Assembly: GCF_021606685.1 (NCBI RefSeq)
Contig: NZ_WKCB01000042.1
Span: forward strand, 1 to 48,429
Source of the DNA: Pseudomonas syringae
GTDB taxonomy: Bacteria > Pseudomonadota > Gammaproteobacteria > Pseudomonadales > Pseudomonadaceae
Direction: 5' to 3'
DNA: 48,429 nt
Each line of letters starts with the position of its first letter. Position 1 is the stretch's first letter. Under the pieces are notes generated by a model that was not told the origin of the DNA, did no database searches, and was given only the letters and a program-made list of their open reading frames with translations. Shown here piece after piece: positions 14,983-22,336 of this stretch. Made by a program: the position numbers and the translations under genes.

Positions 14983-15603
14983 ATGACATCAAGCACCGAA
15001 AAAACTCAAACAGTTATTGTCTCGGGCAGTCTTATCCGAATCACTGGCAAGCGAGAGCATCCCATTTGCACAGAGTCAGGATCATCCATTCTCGGGATGA
15101 TGGGCTATTTCAGGCAGTTCCCTGGCTTTGAAAGACATATGACGGAGAGCGCATCAAAAGGAGTTAAGTACGCCGTTTTTGTCGGGAATCAAAACGTTAG
15201 CGAGGGCGACCTAGACAAGCCAACTGGCCGCGAGGTAATCAGAATTGTTCCAGTGATTGCTGGTGCTAAACGTGCCGGCAGCTTGCAAACAATTGTCGGC
15301 GTAGTCCTTATTGCAGTGGCAACGGTAATGACTGGCGGCTTCGCTGGGATCGCTGCCGGTGGTGGCTGGGGAGTGGTTGGCGCAGTCGGTATATCTATGT
15401 CGGTTGGCGGCGTCATGGCAATGCTAAGTCCTCAGCCAAAAGGGCTTGGCACCCAGGACGGGGCAAATAATAGAGCGAGCTATAGCTTCAACGGCCCCGT
15501 AAACACAAGCGTGCAGGGTAATCCAGTGCCCCTGCTGTATGGACGGATGATCGTGGGCAGTGCGGTGATCAGCGCCGGCATCTACTCCGAGGATCAAATG
15601 TAA
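14983..15603 (+). CDS. Lambda gpI-like phage tail assembly protein
   Basis: 206 residues. The ATG at 14983 follows AAGGA (ribosome site in the tail of the preceding gene). The N-terminal half has the tail-assembly I pattern (GKREHPICTESGSSILGMMGYFRQFPGFERHM, then KYAVFVGNQNVSEGDLDKP). A Gly-rich hydrophobic stretch follows (about 105-155), then the conserved end NGPVNTSVQGNPVPLLYGRMIVGSAVISAGI. In lambda-like phages gpI acts at the tail tip just before the host-specificity protein J. No J, K or L gene is present here, so this is an isolated tail gene, followed at once by a terminator. Confidence 0.8.
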   Translation: MTSSTEKTQTVIVSGSLIRITGKREHPICTESGSSILGMMGYFRQFPGFERHMTESASKGVKYAVFVGNQNVSEGDLDKPTGREVIRIVPVIAGAKRAGSLQTIVGVVLIAVATVMTGGFAGIAAGGGWGVVGAVGISMSVGGVMAMLSPQPKGLGTQDGANNRASYSFNGPVNTSVQGNPVPLLYGRMIVGSAVISAGIYSEDQM

Positions 15604-15613
15604 CTGCCCCTGA

Positions 15614-15639
15614 GAGCCCGCGCTTTGCGGGCTCATTTT
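15614..15639 (+). terminator. Intrinsic terminator after the tail gene
   Basis: GAGCCCGC - GCTTT - GCGGGCTC hairpin followed by ATTTT, 10 bp past the stop codon. Confidence 0.75.
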
Positions 15640-15767
15640 GAGCAGAGTGCGCTCAGTATCACGAAGCCTTCCCACGGCCAAAAGGCCGAGTTATAACGAA
15701 ACATCGCCACAACGCTGTCTCACCACACACAGCGCCCTCTTTCATGGACATCAAATAAGGAAATTCA

Positions 15768-16202
15768 ATGAAAAGGATTGCCAGCGCGCTCGCGATTGCT
15801 GCCGCACTTCAAGGTTGCGCCTCAGTACCTATGGGTGATCCTACCCTTGACGCAGAAATGAAGCGTTTCGGCACGCTCCCGGATATGTCTCGGATTTACA
15901 TCTATCGCAACGAGAATATGGGGGCAGCGATCAAAATGACGGTTACCGTCGACGGCCGAGTGATTGGCGCTACAGCAGCCAATACTTACCTAGTTGCGGA
16001 GGTTCCTGCCGGCCCCCACACAATTGGTTCCGACGCTGAAAATCTGACCATGCTGAAGGTGAACGCCCAACCAGGGAAAAACCTTTACGTGTGGCAGGAG
16101 GTGAAAATGGGGTTTGGTTATGCCCGGAGCCAACTCCATCTGGTGAAAGAAGCCGAAGGCCGCGAAGGCGTGCTTGAGACCAAACTTGCGGGTTCACTCT
16201 AA
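15768..16202 (+). CDS. DUF2846-type lipoprotein
   Basis: 144 residues. Start ATG preceded by AAGGAAATTCA. A lipoprotein signal ends at the lipobox LQGC (Cys 17). The mature part has the DUF2846 layout: SRIYIYRNENMGAAIKMTVTVDGRVIGATAANTYLVAEVPAGPHTI, a small beta domain of unknown function found on the periplasmic side of membranes. It stands alone between two terminators, typical of a 'moron'-like cargo gene. Phage lipoproteins sometimes block superinfection; that is only a possibility here. Confidence 0.75.
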   Translation: MKRIASALAIAAALQGCASVPMGDPTLDAEMKRFGTLPDMSRIYIYRNENMGAAIKMTVTVDGRVIGATAANTYLVAEVPAGPHTIGSDAENLTMLKVNAQPGKNLYVWQEVKMGFGYARSQLHLVKEAEGREGVLETKLAGSL

Positions 16203-16210
16203 ATCAAAGA

Positions 16211-16249
16211 CAGACGATACGGTCTCACTCAGACCAAATCGTCTGTTTC
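16211..16249 (+). terminator. Double-stem terminator after the DUF2846 gene
   Basis: CAGACGAT (16211-16218) pairs with ATCGTCTG (16238-16245) and encloses a second stem GGTCT/AGACC. TTTC follows. The T run is short, so moderate confidence. Confidence 0.5.
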
Positions 16250-16260
16250 GCCACATCGCT

Positions 16261-16294
16261 GGTAACCACTCTGGTAACCACCAAAAGTAACCAC
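16261..16294 (+). repeat. Direct repeats GGTAACCAC x2 plus AGTAACCAC
   Basis: Copies start at 16261, 16273 and 16286 (spacing 12 and 13 bp). They belong to the dispersed family of repeats whose word is constant within a cluster but differs between clusters. Confidence 0.75.
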
Positions 16295-16335
16295 ATACAT
16301 AATTGTCATCCACCAAAGCAATTTCAGCCACGGAT

Positions 16336-16827
16336 TCAACGAGCCCAACGTAATCGTGCTATCGCCTTAAATTGGGGGATGCCGACAGACCCCCTCTCAT
16401 TCCGAGCTTTTGAACCAGGTCTAGTCAGCAACTCCTCAATAGCTGGGCGCTCTGCCTCGTAGATCGCGAATGCGTTCAGGTCAGCATCTAATAAAACCAA
16501 CTGGACAACATCGAATGGCTGCCTGAGGTCAATGGAGCCCACTCGGCCGACAACTTTTTTCAAATTGGCAACCACCCGCCCTTTTATCTGTATTTGGACC
16601 GCCCCCCCTTCCCTTATTTCTGTGGCGTCGTAACCCGCTGTACGCGCCGCGTGCAGATCCAAACCAAGAATCGCAGCAGCTTCGCACTCGGCAATTTCGC
16701 CAGTGATACCTAGGGGCTTTCCGGTCAACTGCTGGTATCGGGTGGCAAGTCGTTTGGCCTGCTTCAGAAGTTCAATTAGCTCCACACGGTCAGAGTCAGT
16801 CGGTGTGCGCAAGTTGGGTTCGGTCAT
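16336..16827 (-). CDS. DUF6998-like protein, possible PD-(D/E)XK nuclease fold
   Basis: 163 residues. The signature is LTGKPLGITGEIAECEAAAILGL (helix with a conserved Glu), then ARTAGYDA, VQIQIKGRVV (the QIKGR strand), FDVVQLVLLDADLNAFAIYEAERPAI and SKARNERGSVGIPQFK. The E...D...(Q)xK order fits a restriction-endonuclease-like core, and I recall this as the DUF6998 group. A nuclease or defence role is inference. It is transcribed opposite to the surrounding lipoprotein genes, with an 81-codon reading frame 12 bp upstream that may be its partner. Confidence 0.65.
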   Translation of the reverse strand: MTEPNLRTPTDSDRVELIELLKQAKRLATRYQQLTGKPLGITGEIAECEAAAILGLDLHAARTAGYDATEIREGGAVQIQIKGRVVANLKKVVGRVGSIDLRQPFDVVQLVLLDADLNAFAIYEAERPAIEELLTRPGSKARNERGSVGIPQFKAIARLRWAR

Positions 16828-16839
16828 GGTGTATTGCTC

Positions 16840-17085
16840 TTAGTTTTTGTCAGCAACATATCTTGGCCCGCGCCCTATCGTTATACGTCTTGGTCGGAAG
16901 ACCTCACCGTCAAATACTACCCTCGCGCTTAACTGACAGTATTCGGGTTTCTCCAAAAAGATGAGTTGCGTGCCCGAATGTCCTCCCGACCTGAACAATT
17001 GCACCTCCCCGGACGAAATTTTGCCAACAGGCCGCGAGCGCTGCCATCTGCCCCTGGCCGGTCTGATCCCAACATTTCTCAACAT
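16840..17085 (-). CDS. Short reading frame upstream of the DUF6998 gene
   Basis: 81 codons on the same strand, ending 12 bp before the DUF6998 start. It reads GKISSGEVQLFRSGGHSGTQLIFLEKPEYCQLSARVVFDGEVFRPRRITIG, a plausible small beta-rich domain. The N-terminal 20 residues are Arg-rich and unconvincing, so the true start may be later. I do not recognise it; its position suggests a two-gene unit with the DUF6998 protein. Confidence 0.35.
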   Translation of the reverse strand: MLRNVGIRPARGRWQRSRPVGKISSGEVQLFRSGGHSGTQLIFLEKPEYCQLSARVVFDGEVFRPRRITIGRGPRYVADKN

Positions 17086-17176
17086 CGTGACAGACCCCGC
17101 ACTCGATCCAATGTCAGGTTTTGTCAGGTTCTCGACCTGAAAAAAGGTTAAGTTTTGTTAAGTCGCCAGCGCTGAC

Positions 17177-17212
17177 CAGATCGGGCGGTATCCACTTTGG
17201 TATCCACGGTTT
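17177..17212. repeat. 36-bp direct repeat, copy 1 (contains GGTATCCAC x2)
   Basis: Matches 18174-18209 at 35 of 36 positions. It contains GGTATCCAC at 17187 and 17199. The two copies flank the lipoprotein gene at 17347-17976, so the unit looks like a cassette bounded by direct repeats. Confidence 0.85.
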
Positions 17213-17346
17213 ACACACCACCCGAACCGGGTACCGCCAGTAAGAGCTGTCATTGGTGCTGATGCGGATGGAGGTCGACCTTTGAGACTACTGATAACAT
17301 TCGCCTTTCCCTGCGTGCCGTCTCTCTCAAACAAGGAATGTTCCCA

Positions 17347-17976
17347 ATGAGAACCTTATACCTGATGTTTTTATCGATCACCCTTGCCGGCTGCGCAGGC
17401 GGCATAGCTAGCGGTACGGCACCTTCAGTGAAGTGGGTAGCTAACTCTAAAACCGATAGCTTTACGGATGTATCCAGCTGCGCTGTAACTGTTGGATCTC
17501 TCTACACCTCGAATGGGGTGTTTACCATGACGAACAAGTACTACCCCTACATTGAGGTAGTGAACGGAGACCTCCGAGTAGGTGTGAAAAGCGGCGGCCG
17601 CTTCCTGATCCCGGTCGGCGACGTCCAGCTCAGAATCGATCAGAACAAGGCATGGACGATCAGCACCAGCGAAACCCCGCTGGACTATGTGCCCGAGGGC
17701 CAGCTCAAAGCGATGCAAGCCTACGCACCGAAAGATCCCCAGCAGCAACAAATAGTGGAAAACGCCTACAAGACTGCGATGGAGGCTACAGCTAGGTCCA
17801 TGTCGCCGTTTACCGCGTCCACAGGCGAGAAGGCTCAGTCAATTCTCAAAGAGATGCGATCCGGCAAGACGCTTATCTATCGTACTGTTGGCCTGAATCA
17901 AGCGGCGTCTACGACCGGGGAATATGTACTGGATCAGTCGCTGGAGGTCGCATTGCGTCAGTGCGGCATCCAATAA
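17347..17976 (+). CDS. Putative lipoprotein, cargo between direct repeats
   Basis: 209 residues. The ATG at 17347 is 9 nt after AAGGA; the ATG at 17338 would abut the ribosome site, so I reject it. The signal MRTLYLMFLSITLAGC has the lipobox LAGC with Cys 16. The mature protein is a beta/alpha mix (FTMTNKYYPYIEVVNGDLRVGVKSGGRFLIPVGDVQLRID), with a helical segment after residue 120. I do not recognise the family. Moderate GC and its position between two 36-bp repeats suggest acquisition as a unit. Confidence 0.65.
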   Translation: MRTLYLMFLSITLAGCAGGIASGTAPSVKWVANSKTDSFTDVSSCAVTVGSLYTSNGVFTMTNKYYPYIEVVNGDLRVGVKSGGRFLIPVGDVQLRIDQNKAWTISTSETPLDYVPEGQLKAMQAYAPKDPQQQQIVENAYKTAMEATARSMSPFTASTGEKAQSILKEMRSGKTLIYRTVGLNQAASTTGEYVLDQSLEVALRQCGIQ

Positions 17977-18173
17977 GCGCAGGCATCCGGGGTTCTCGCG
18001 CATCGTTTCGCGTACCTGGTCAATGCGCGAAGCCCTCCCCAGGTAAGGTTTCACGCAGCCTTCACGCGGCATATTCACGCACTGGGCCGCGTGATGGCCA
18101 GGCGGCCTACAGATGCTGTCTAGCCACAACAAAGGCTCGTTTATGACGCATGCTACAACTCGCTAGTGGTAAT

Positions 18174-18209
18174 CAGATCGGGCGGTATCCACTCTGGTAT
18201 CCACGGTTT
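18174..18209. repeat. 36-bp direct repeat, copy 2
   Basis: Second copy of 17177-17212, with GGTATCCAC at 18184 and 18196. The interval 17977-18243 holds nothing else that I can support. Confidence 0.85.
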
Positions 18210-18243
18210 GGAAGGTATCAATTAGCGATGAACTGAGGCGCGT

Positions 18244-19245
18244 TTAATCGCCTTCGGGTTCTCCGTTCTGGGCGGCTGGTCCCGTTGCAGCCAAATCCTC
18301 TAATGCCTCTAGCGTCTCCCTGTACAGGCTTTCCAGCCATTTCCACGCTGTTGCTTGAAATAGATCGCGCTGATTCTGAGGGTATTCATTAGCGATGACA
18401 GAAAGAGATCCAACCAAACTGAGCCCGCAGAACATTAGGGGCTGTGCCAGCCCCTCATTAGACGGACCAGTAAGAAGTATGTTTTTCCGGCTGAGATACA
18501 GCCCCATGTTGTTATCCAGGCTATCCGCGCCTGTGTGAACGTATTGGCTCGCAAGCTTGTATTGCGGCCTTAGAGACTGATACCCAGAAAGCTCCTCCAA
18601 TTTGGAGAAAGTGATTTTCTTGGTGTCAGGAAGAAGGACTTTTGCCCATCCGTTTTCACGGTCAAAATCGGAGCCATGTTTCTGAATTGCGCGATCAAAT
18701 GCCTCCTGAAGCTCCGTCATTACCTCGGCTGATATCGGCGGTTCACCAGTAACCTTGCTGTGTGCATTAAAAAACTCAGCTGCTCGTAAACCTAGAACTG
18801 ACTGGAAATCTTTAAAACGCTCTGACAGCGAGTTATCTGCATTACCCAACAGAGAGAGCACTACGCATGTCTCATGCATAGCCCGCCAGCGGCTGAACCC
18901 GCCTTCTGAGTATCCGCCTGAAAGAGAGTTATGGATTTCTCCGGATAGCTGAACAGAACGCGAAAATAAACGAGTCAACACATTAAATTTTACGTCGGAT
19001 GGCAACTGTCCGTTACGTTGCTCCTCTATCAACTCAGACAGAATTTCTTGGCACATCAACGTGAGACTTCTAAGTCTGCCTAGCGGTTTTCCCCAGGTTA
19101 CGGACAGCCTTTCGCGGAAACCGGAGAAATCTGAATGGTCTCCGGAGAGCGTCTCCTCGAGCCGCCCCTCCAATCTCTGTTTGAGATTTTCCGCTTCGCG
19201 TTGGAGAACGGTGTCTACGTCAGCGGATGATTTCTTCAGCGTCAT
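18244..19245 (-). CDS. DUF5677-like protein
   Basis: 333 residues, almost entirely alpha-helical. It has an N-terminal coiled-coil-like stretch (VLQREAENLKQRLEGRLEETL), a conserved core around SRWRAMHETCVVLSLLGNADNSLSERF (about 130-160), then YKLASQYVHTGADSLDNNMGLYL (about 235-260). The WRxxHE...H pattern fits DUF5677, a HEPN-like helical family of unknown function. GC is clearly lower than in core genes here, consistent with recent transfer. HEPN-like proteins in islands are often stress- or defence-linked, but the catalytic Rx4-6H motif of HEPN RNases is not evident. Confidence 0.7.
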   Translation of the reverse strand: MTLKKSSADVDTVLQREAENLKQRLEGRLEETLSGDHSDFSGFRERLSVTWGKPLGRLRSLTLMCQEILSELIEEQRNGQLPSDVKFNVLTRLFSRSVQLSGEIHNSLSGGYSEGGFSRWRAMHETCVVLSLLGNADNSLSERFKDFQSVLGLRAAEFFNAHSKVTGEPPISAEVMTELQEAFDRAIQKHGSDFDRENGWAKVLLPDTKKITFSKLEELSGYQSLRPQYKLASQYVHTGADSLDNNMGLYLSRKNILLTGPSNEGLAQPLMFCGLSLVGSLSVIANEYPQNQRDLFQATAWKWLESLYRETLEALEDLAATGPAAQNGEPEGD

Positions 19246-19376
19246 GTGCCTTCAGCTCTTTAAGGAATGGGTTGGCCGCTTTCGACATCCTGAGCAGATG
19301 GTCCCATTTTTTAATCGCTGTTAATACCGCCCCATGCCCTGGCGACAACAACTTGCCGCAGCATGAACACACAGTA

Positions 19377-19530
19377 AGTACGCACGGTTGGTACGCATTC
19401 GGGTGCTTAGCGGCAGCAAGTTCGCACTGAGGTTCGCACGTCTGGTTCGCAACCTCTAACGCGAACCAGGCCGCCAACCTGTTATCAAAAGTTATGGTTG
19501 CCAGGCGATGGTTTCCACTGTGGTTTCCAC
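19377..19530 (+). repeat. Cluster of GGTNNNCAC-type direct repeats
   Basis: In order: AGTACGCAC (19377) with GGTACGCAT (19390); AGTTCGCAC (19419) with GGTTCGCAC (19431) and GGTTCGCAA (19444); GGTTTCCAC (19510) with GGTTTCCAC (19522). Spacings are 12-13 bp. Each group has its own variable core. It lies between the DUF5677 and chemoreceptor genes. Confidence 0.75.
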
Positions 19531-19712
19531 CAAAATCAGGTGTTTTGACTGGCAACCTAGCCGTTGGCTAAACAAAAATCACGGATGTTTTATGTAAAGC
19601 GCTACACCAGGCAATGAAGCGCTACATGTAATCACCCCCGCAATGCAATGCTCGCGAAGCTTCAATCTATTCCTATGCTGGCTAGCTGATTGGGGAGCGC
19701 TTTAGATCAGCC

Positions 19713-21269
19713 CTATAATCGAAAGCGCTTAACCAAATCGTCAAGTTCATGACCTAAGCGTGCCAACTCGATACTTGAGGCGGCTGTCTCATCACTAGCT
19801 CCAGCGGTTTGTTCAGAGATATCACGCACGTTCAGCACGCTACGGTTGATCTCTTCAGCCACTGCGCTTTGCTGTTCAGCAGCTGAGGCAATCTGTTGAT
19901 TCATCAACTGGATTGTAGACACCGTGCGGGTGATATTTTCCAGAGATGCTCCGGCACGACGAGTTAACTCAACACTGCTATCACTCAATATACGACTGTT
20001 CTCCAGAACGGCGGATACCTCTAGAGTGCCGCTTTGCAAGCTGGAGATTAGTTTTTCAATTTCTTCGGTGGATTGCTGGGTACGCTGCGCCAGGCTACGA
20101 ACTTCATCGGCAACTACCGCAAAACCTCGTCCAGCTTCACCCGCTCGCGCTGCCTCAATGGCGGCATTGAGAGCGAGTAGGTTGGTTTGTTGTGCAACCG
20201 CTTTAATAACATCGAGCACGCCGCCGATTTTGTCGCTTTCCTCTCTGAGATTACTCATAGCCACGGTGGAGTTGCCGACTTCGATAGCCAGGCGTTCGAT
20301 TTGAGCCACGGCCTCACCAACAACTTTGTCTCCCTCCTGAGCTTGCCGATCTGCGGCGGCCGCGGCGTCAGAGGCTTCTTCAGCATTACGCGCTACCTCT
20401 TGCACGGTGGAGGTCATTTCGTTCATGGCTGTAGCAACTTGATCGGTTTCGACTTTCTGGTTATTCACACCCGCACTGGTCTGCTCAGTTACGGCTGACA
20501 ACTCTTCGGCAGCACTAGCGATCTGTATGACACTAGCGCCGATACCGCCAATCAGTTCGCGCAAGCTGGTGGTCATCTTTTGCAGGCTTCTCTGCAATTG
20601 CCCCAACTCATCGCGACGGTTGACCTCTAGATCCTGACTTAAATCGCCTGATGCAATACGATCGACGTCCTTGAGGACATGCTGCAACGGTGTAACGATT
20701 TGCCGGGTAATAATCCAGGCCGCGACGGCGCCGAGCAGCAACGCCAGCGCAGCGATACTCGCAAGCAGGGTTTTAGCAAAAGAAGAATCGGCCTCGCGCT
20801 TGGCGGATTGCGACGCTATCAACTGCTGCGCAGTATTGAGCAAGATTTCGCCTTGCTCACTCATTCGGGCAAACACTGGAGTCAGGTCGGCTCCCGCTTG
20901 GCTTAAAGCACGTTGGGCATCGCGGTACACATTAACTGCGGCTATCTGCTTGTCAATCAGCGCCAAATCGCTGGGAGAGGTCAGATGAGCACGCGCAGTG
21001 TCCAAATGCACAGTTAGCTTCTCAAGCGTCTGAAGAATCAACTGGGCACCATCTCCCTTGCGGTTGAGCTCTATTTGCAAACGATGAACGCGCAAGTCCT
21101 TGGTCATCTCGGCGACGCGAGCAATACTCTCAATCTTGAGGCCCCGCTCATCAAGACTATTGATTGCTATCCAGCCAGTGAGAGCGAGCAGAGAAGTTAG
21201 CGCCAACACCAGGCCGAAGCCAAAACCGAGTTTCGTACCTATACGGATATTGCTGATCCAGTCGAACAT
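19713..21269 (-). CDS. Methyl-accepting chemotaxis protein
   Basis: 518 residues. TM1 is at about 10-32 (IGTKLGFGFGLVLALTSLLALTGW), followed by a periplasmic four-helix-type sensor of about 130 residues and TM2 at about 168-188 (LLASIAALALLLGAVAAWII). A HAMP domain follows (RQIVTPLQHVLKDVDRIASGDL), then the signalling domain, with the hairpin tip AVAQQTNLLALNAAIEAARA near 360-380 that contacts CheA/CheW. There is no C-terminal CheR-binding pentapeptide (it ends VKRFRL). The ligand is unknown. As island cargo it would add a new attractant or repellent response to the host's chemotaxis system. Confidence 0.93.
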   Translation of the reverse strand: MFDWISNIRIGTKLGFGFGLVLALTSLLALTGWIAINSLDERGLKIESIARVAEMTKDLRVHRLQIELNRKGDGAQLILQTLEKLTVHLDTARAHLTSPSDLALIDKQIAAVNVYRDAQRALSQAGADLTPVFARMSEQGEILLNTAQQLIASQSAKREADSSFAKTLLASIAALALLLGAVAAWIITRQIVTPLQHVLKDVDRIASGDLSQDLEVNRRDELGQLQRSLQKMTTSLRELIGGIGASVIQIASAAEELSAVTEQTSAGVNNQKVETDQVATAMNEMTSTVQEVARNAEEASDAAAAADRQAQEGDKVVGEAVAQIERLAIEVGNSTVAMSNLREESDKIGGVLDVIKAVAQQTNLLALNAAIEAARAGEAGRGFAVVADEVRSLAQRTQQSTEEIEKLISSLQSGTLEVSAVLENSRILSDSSVELTRRAGASLENITRTVSTIQLMNQQIASAAEQQSAVAEEINRSVLNVRDISEQTAGASDETAASSIELARLGHELDDLVKRFRL

Positions 21270-21472
21270 ACATGCTCCAAGCAGCAGATTGCGTTTACCT
21301 ACGGATACCTATCGGCTAGCTCACCGCTAGGCTGAGCAACAGAATATTGCGGGATGTGTCACGAGGATCAGAGGCTCATCCCCCTACCTGATCGCCAACG
21401 CCAGTTTGCGAAACAAACGCCATGACTGAACCACCGCCAGCGATTTGAATGTCAGATTTCTGCGTGTTGAAA

Positions 21473-21508
21473 TCGACACTCAGTGTAGGAATCAACACTG
21501 AGTGTCGA
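21473..21508. repeat. 14-bp perfect inverted repeat made of two palindromes
   Basis: TCGACACTCAGTGT and ACACTGAGTGTCGA separated by 8 bp. Each arm also contains a near-palindrome ACACTNAGTGT (21476-21486 and 21495-21505), centred 19 bp apart. There is no T run. This fits tandem operator sites for a dimeric repressor, about 200 bp upstream of the chemoreceptor start. Confidence 0.75.
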
Positions 21509-21551
21509 GCGCGCGAAGGTGATGGGGTATGCCTGTCTCTGGTGACCGCTA

Positions 21552-21770
21552 CTTTGACCACGCTTTGACGGAATGTAAGGCAGGCGTCAGACCAAAACCG
21601 CGCCGGGTGGGCGTCTGAGGCTTATCGCGTGGCCAGCCCGTCAAACAAGCGCACCTTGACCGCTGATACCCCTGACAGCCCCCAGACGGATACGGCGCTT
21701 TCGGCCCGGCTACTTTTACCCGGCTTTTACGGAGTCGCTGGTAAATGTGAGACAGGCATGAGACGGATTC
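21552..21770 (+). repeat. Four successive direct-repeat pairs, each followed by GG
   Basis: CTTTGAC at 21552 and 21563; CTGAC/CAGAC at 21672 and 21683; CTTTTAC at 21713 and 21724; TGAGAC at 21748 and 21759. Every pair is spaced 11 bp and the second copy is followed by GG. The word differs between pairs but ends in AC throughout. No protein gene is supported in 21270-21953; this interval holds the inverted repeat at 21473 and these pairs. Confidence 0.7.
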
Positions 21771-21953
21771 GGCAAGCGTGGCCGCCTGAGAACGCTCATC
21801 GGCCAATGCGGGCGGGGCTCACGCATTAGATGCGGGGAAATCCCGTATCACATCGCCAGGCCACTTTGCCGCCGGCAGACGCAAACCACGTAAAGGTGAT
21901 TCCAGGCATTCGCGGCGCCGGTGCTACGCTCTCTCGAAACACGGAGAGCCACC

Positions 21954-22123
21954 ATGACGGATACCAAACTGATAGCCAGCCTGTTCGACCGCCTCAATCA
22001 AAACCAGCTCGCCCTGGGCGCCGCAGTGGAGGAGCTTTCCAACTGGGTCGAACAGCGCGGATCGGCAGACATTGCCATAACGTGCGCGGCGCGCTGGAAA
22101 CGCTCGACGAGAACCTAGAGGTG
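21954..22123 (+). pseudogene. Small Pseudomonas protein, frameshifted
   Basis: Starts MTDTKLIASLFDRLNQNQLALGAAVEELSNWVEQRGSADIA with a good ribosome site (GGAGA). The continuation NVRGALETLDENLEV is in another frame, so a short deletion near 22078 has broken it. An intact gene would encode a helical protein of roughly 60-70 residues. It runs directly into an AraC-regulator fragment. Confidence 0.6.
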
Positions 22124-22330
22124 CCCTACCGGCGCGACGAAGTGGCACCGCCGGTGATATGCCTGGTGCCGCCGAGCATCGTGCTGGTGGCCCAAGGGGC
22201 TAAGCAGATGTGGGCGGGCGGCGAGGGTTTCCCCTACGACACGGGGCGTTTTCTGGTGACGTCGCTGGACCTGCCGGCCAACTCCGAAGTCACCCTGGGC
22301 AGCCCGGAGCAGCCTTGCCTGGGCCTGAGC
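22124..22330 (+). pseudogene. Fragment of an AraC-type regulator N-terminal domain
   Basis: About 69 codons reading RRDEVAPPVICLVPPSIVLV, then AQGAKQMWAGGEGFPYDTGRFLVTSLDLPANSEVTLGSPEQPCLGL. This matches the ligand-binding AraC_N domain (PSxxLVxQGxK, then the RFLVxSxDLP strand). The DNA-binding half is absent; homology ends just where the opposite-strand gene ends (22337). A deletion or recombination scar. Confidence 0.7.
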
Positions 22331-22336
22331 GCGACA

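Noticed and set aside
19220..19555. 111-codon minus-strand frame with several Cys ahead of the DUF5677 gene
   Set aside because: It runs through the GGTNNNCAC repeat cluster, its 3' end overlaps the DUF5677 start by 26 bp, and it has no ribosome site. I read the region as repeat sites rather than a gene, though a small real protein cannot be excluded.
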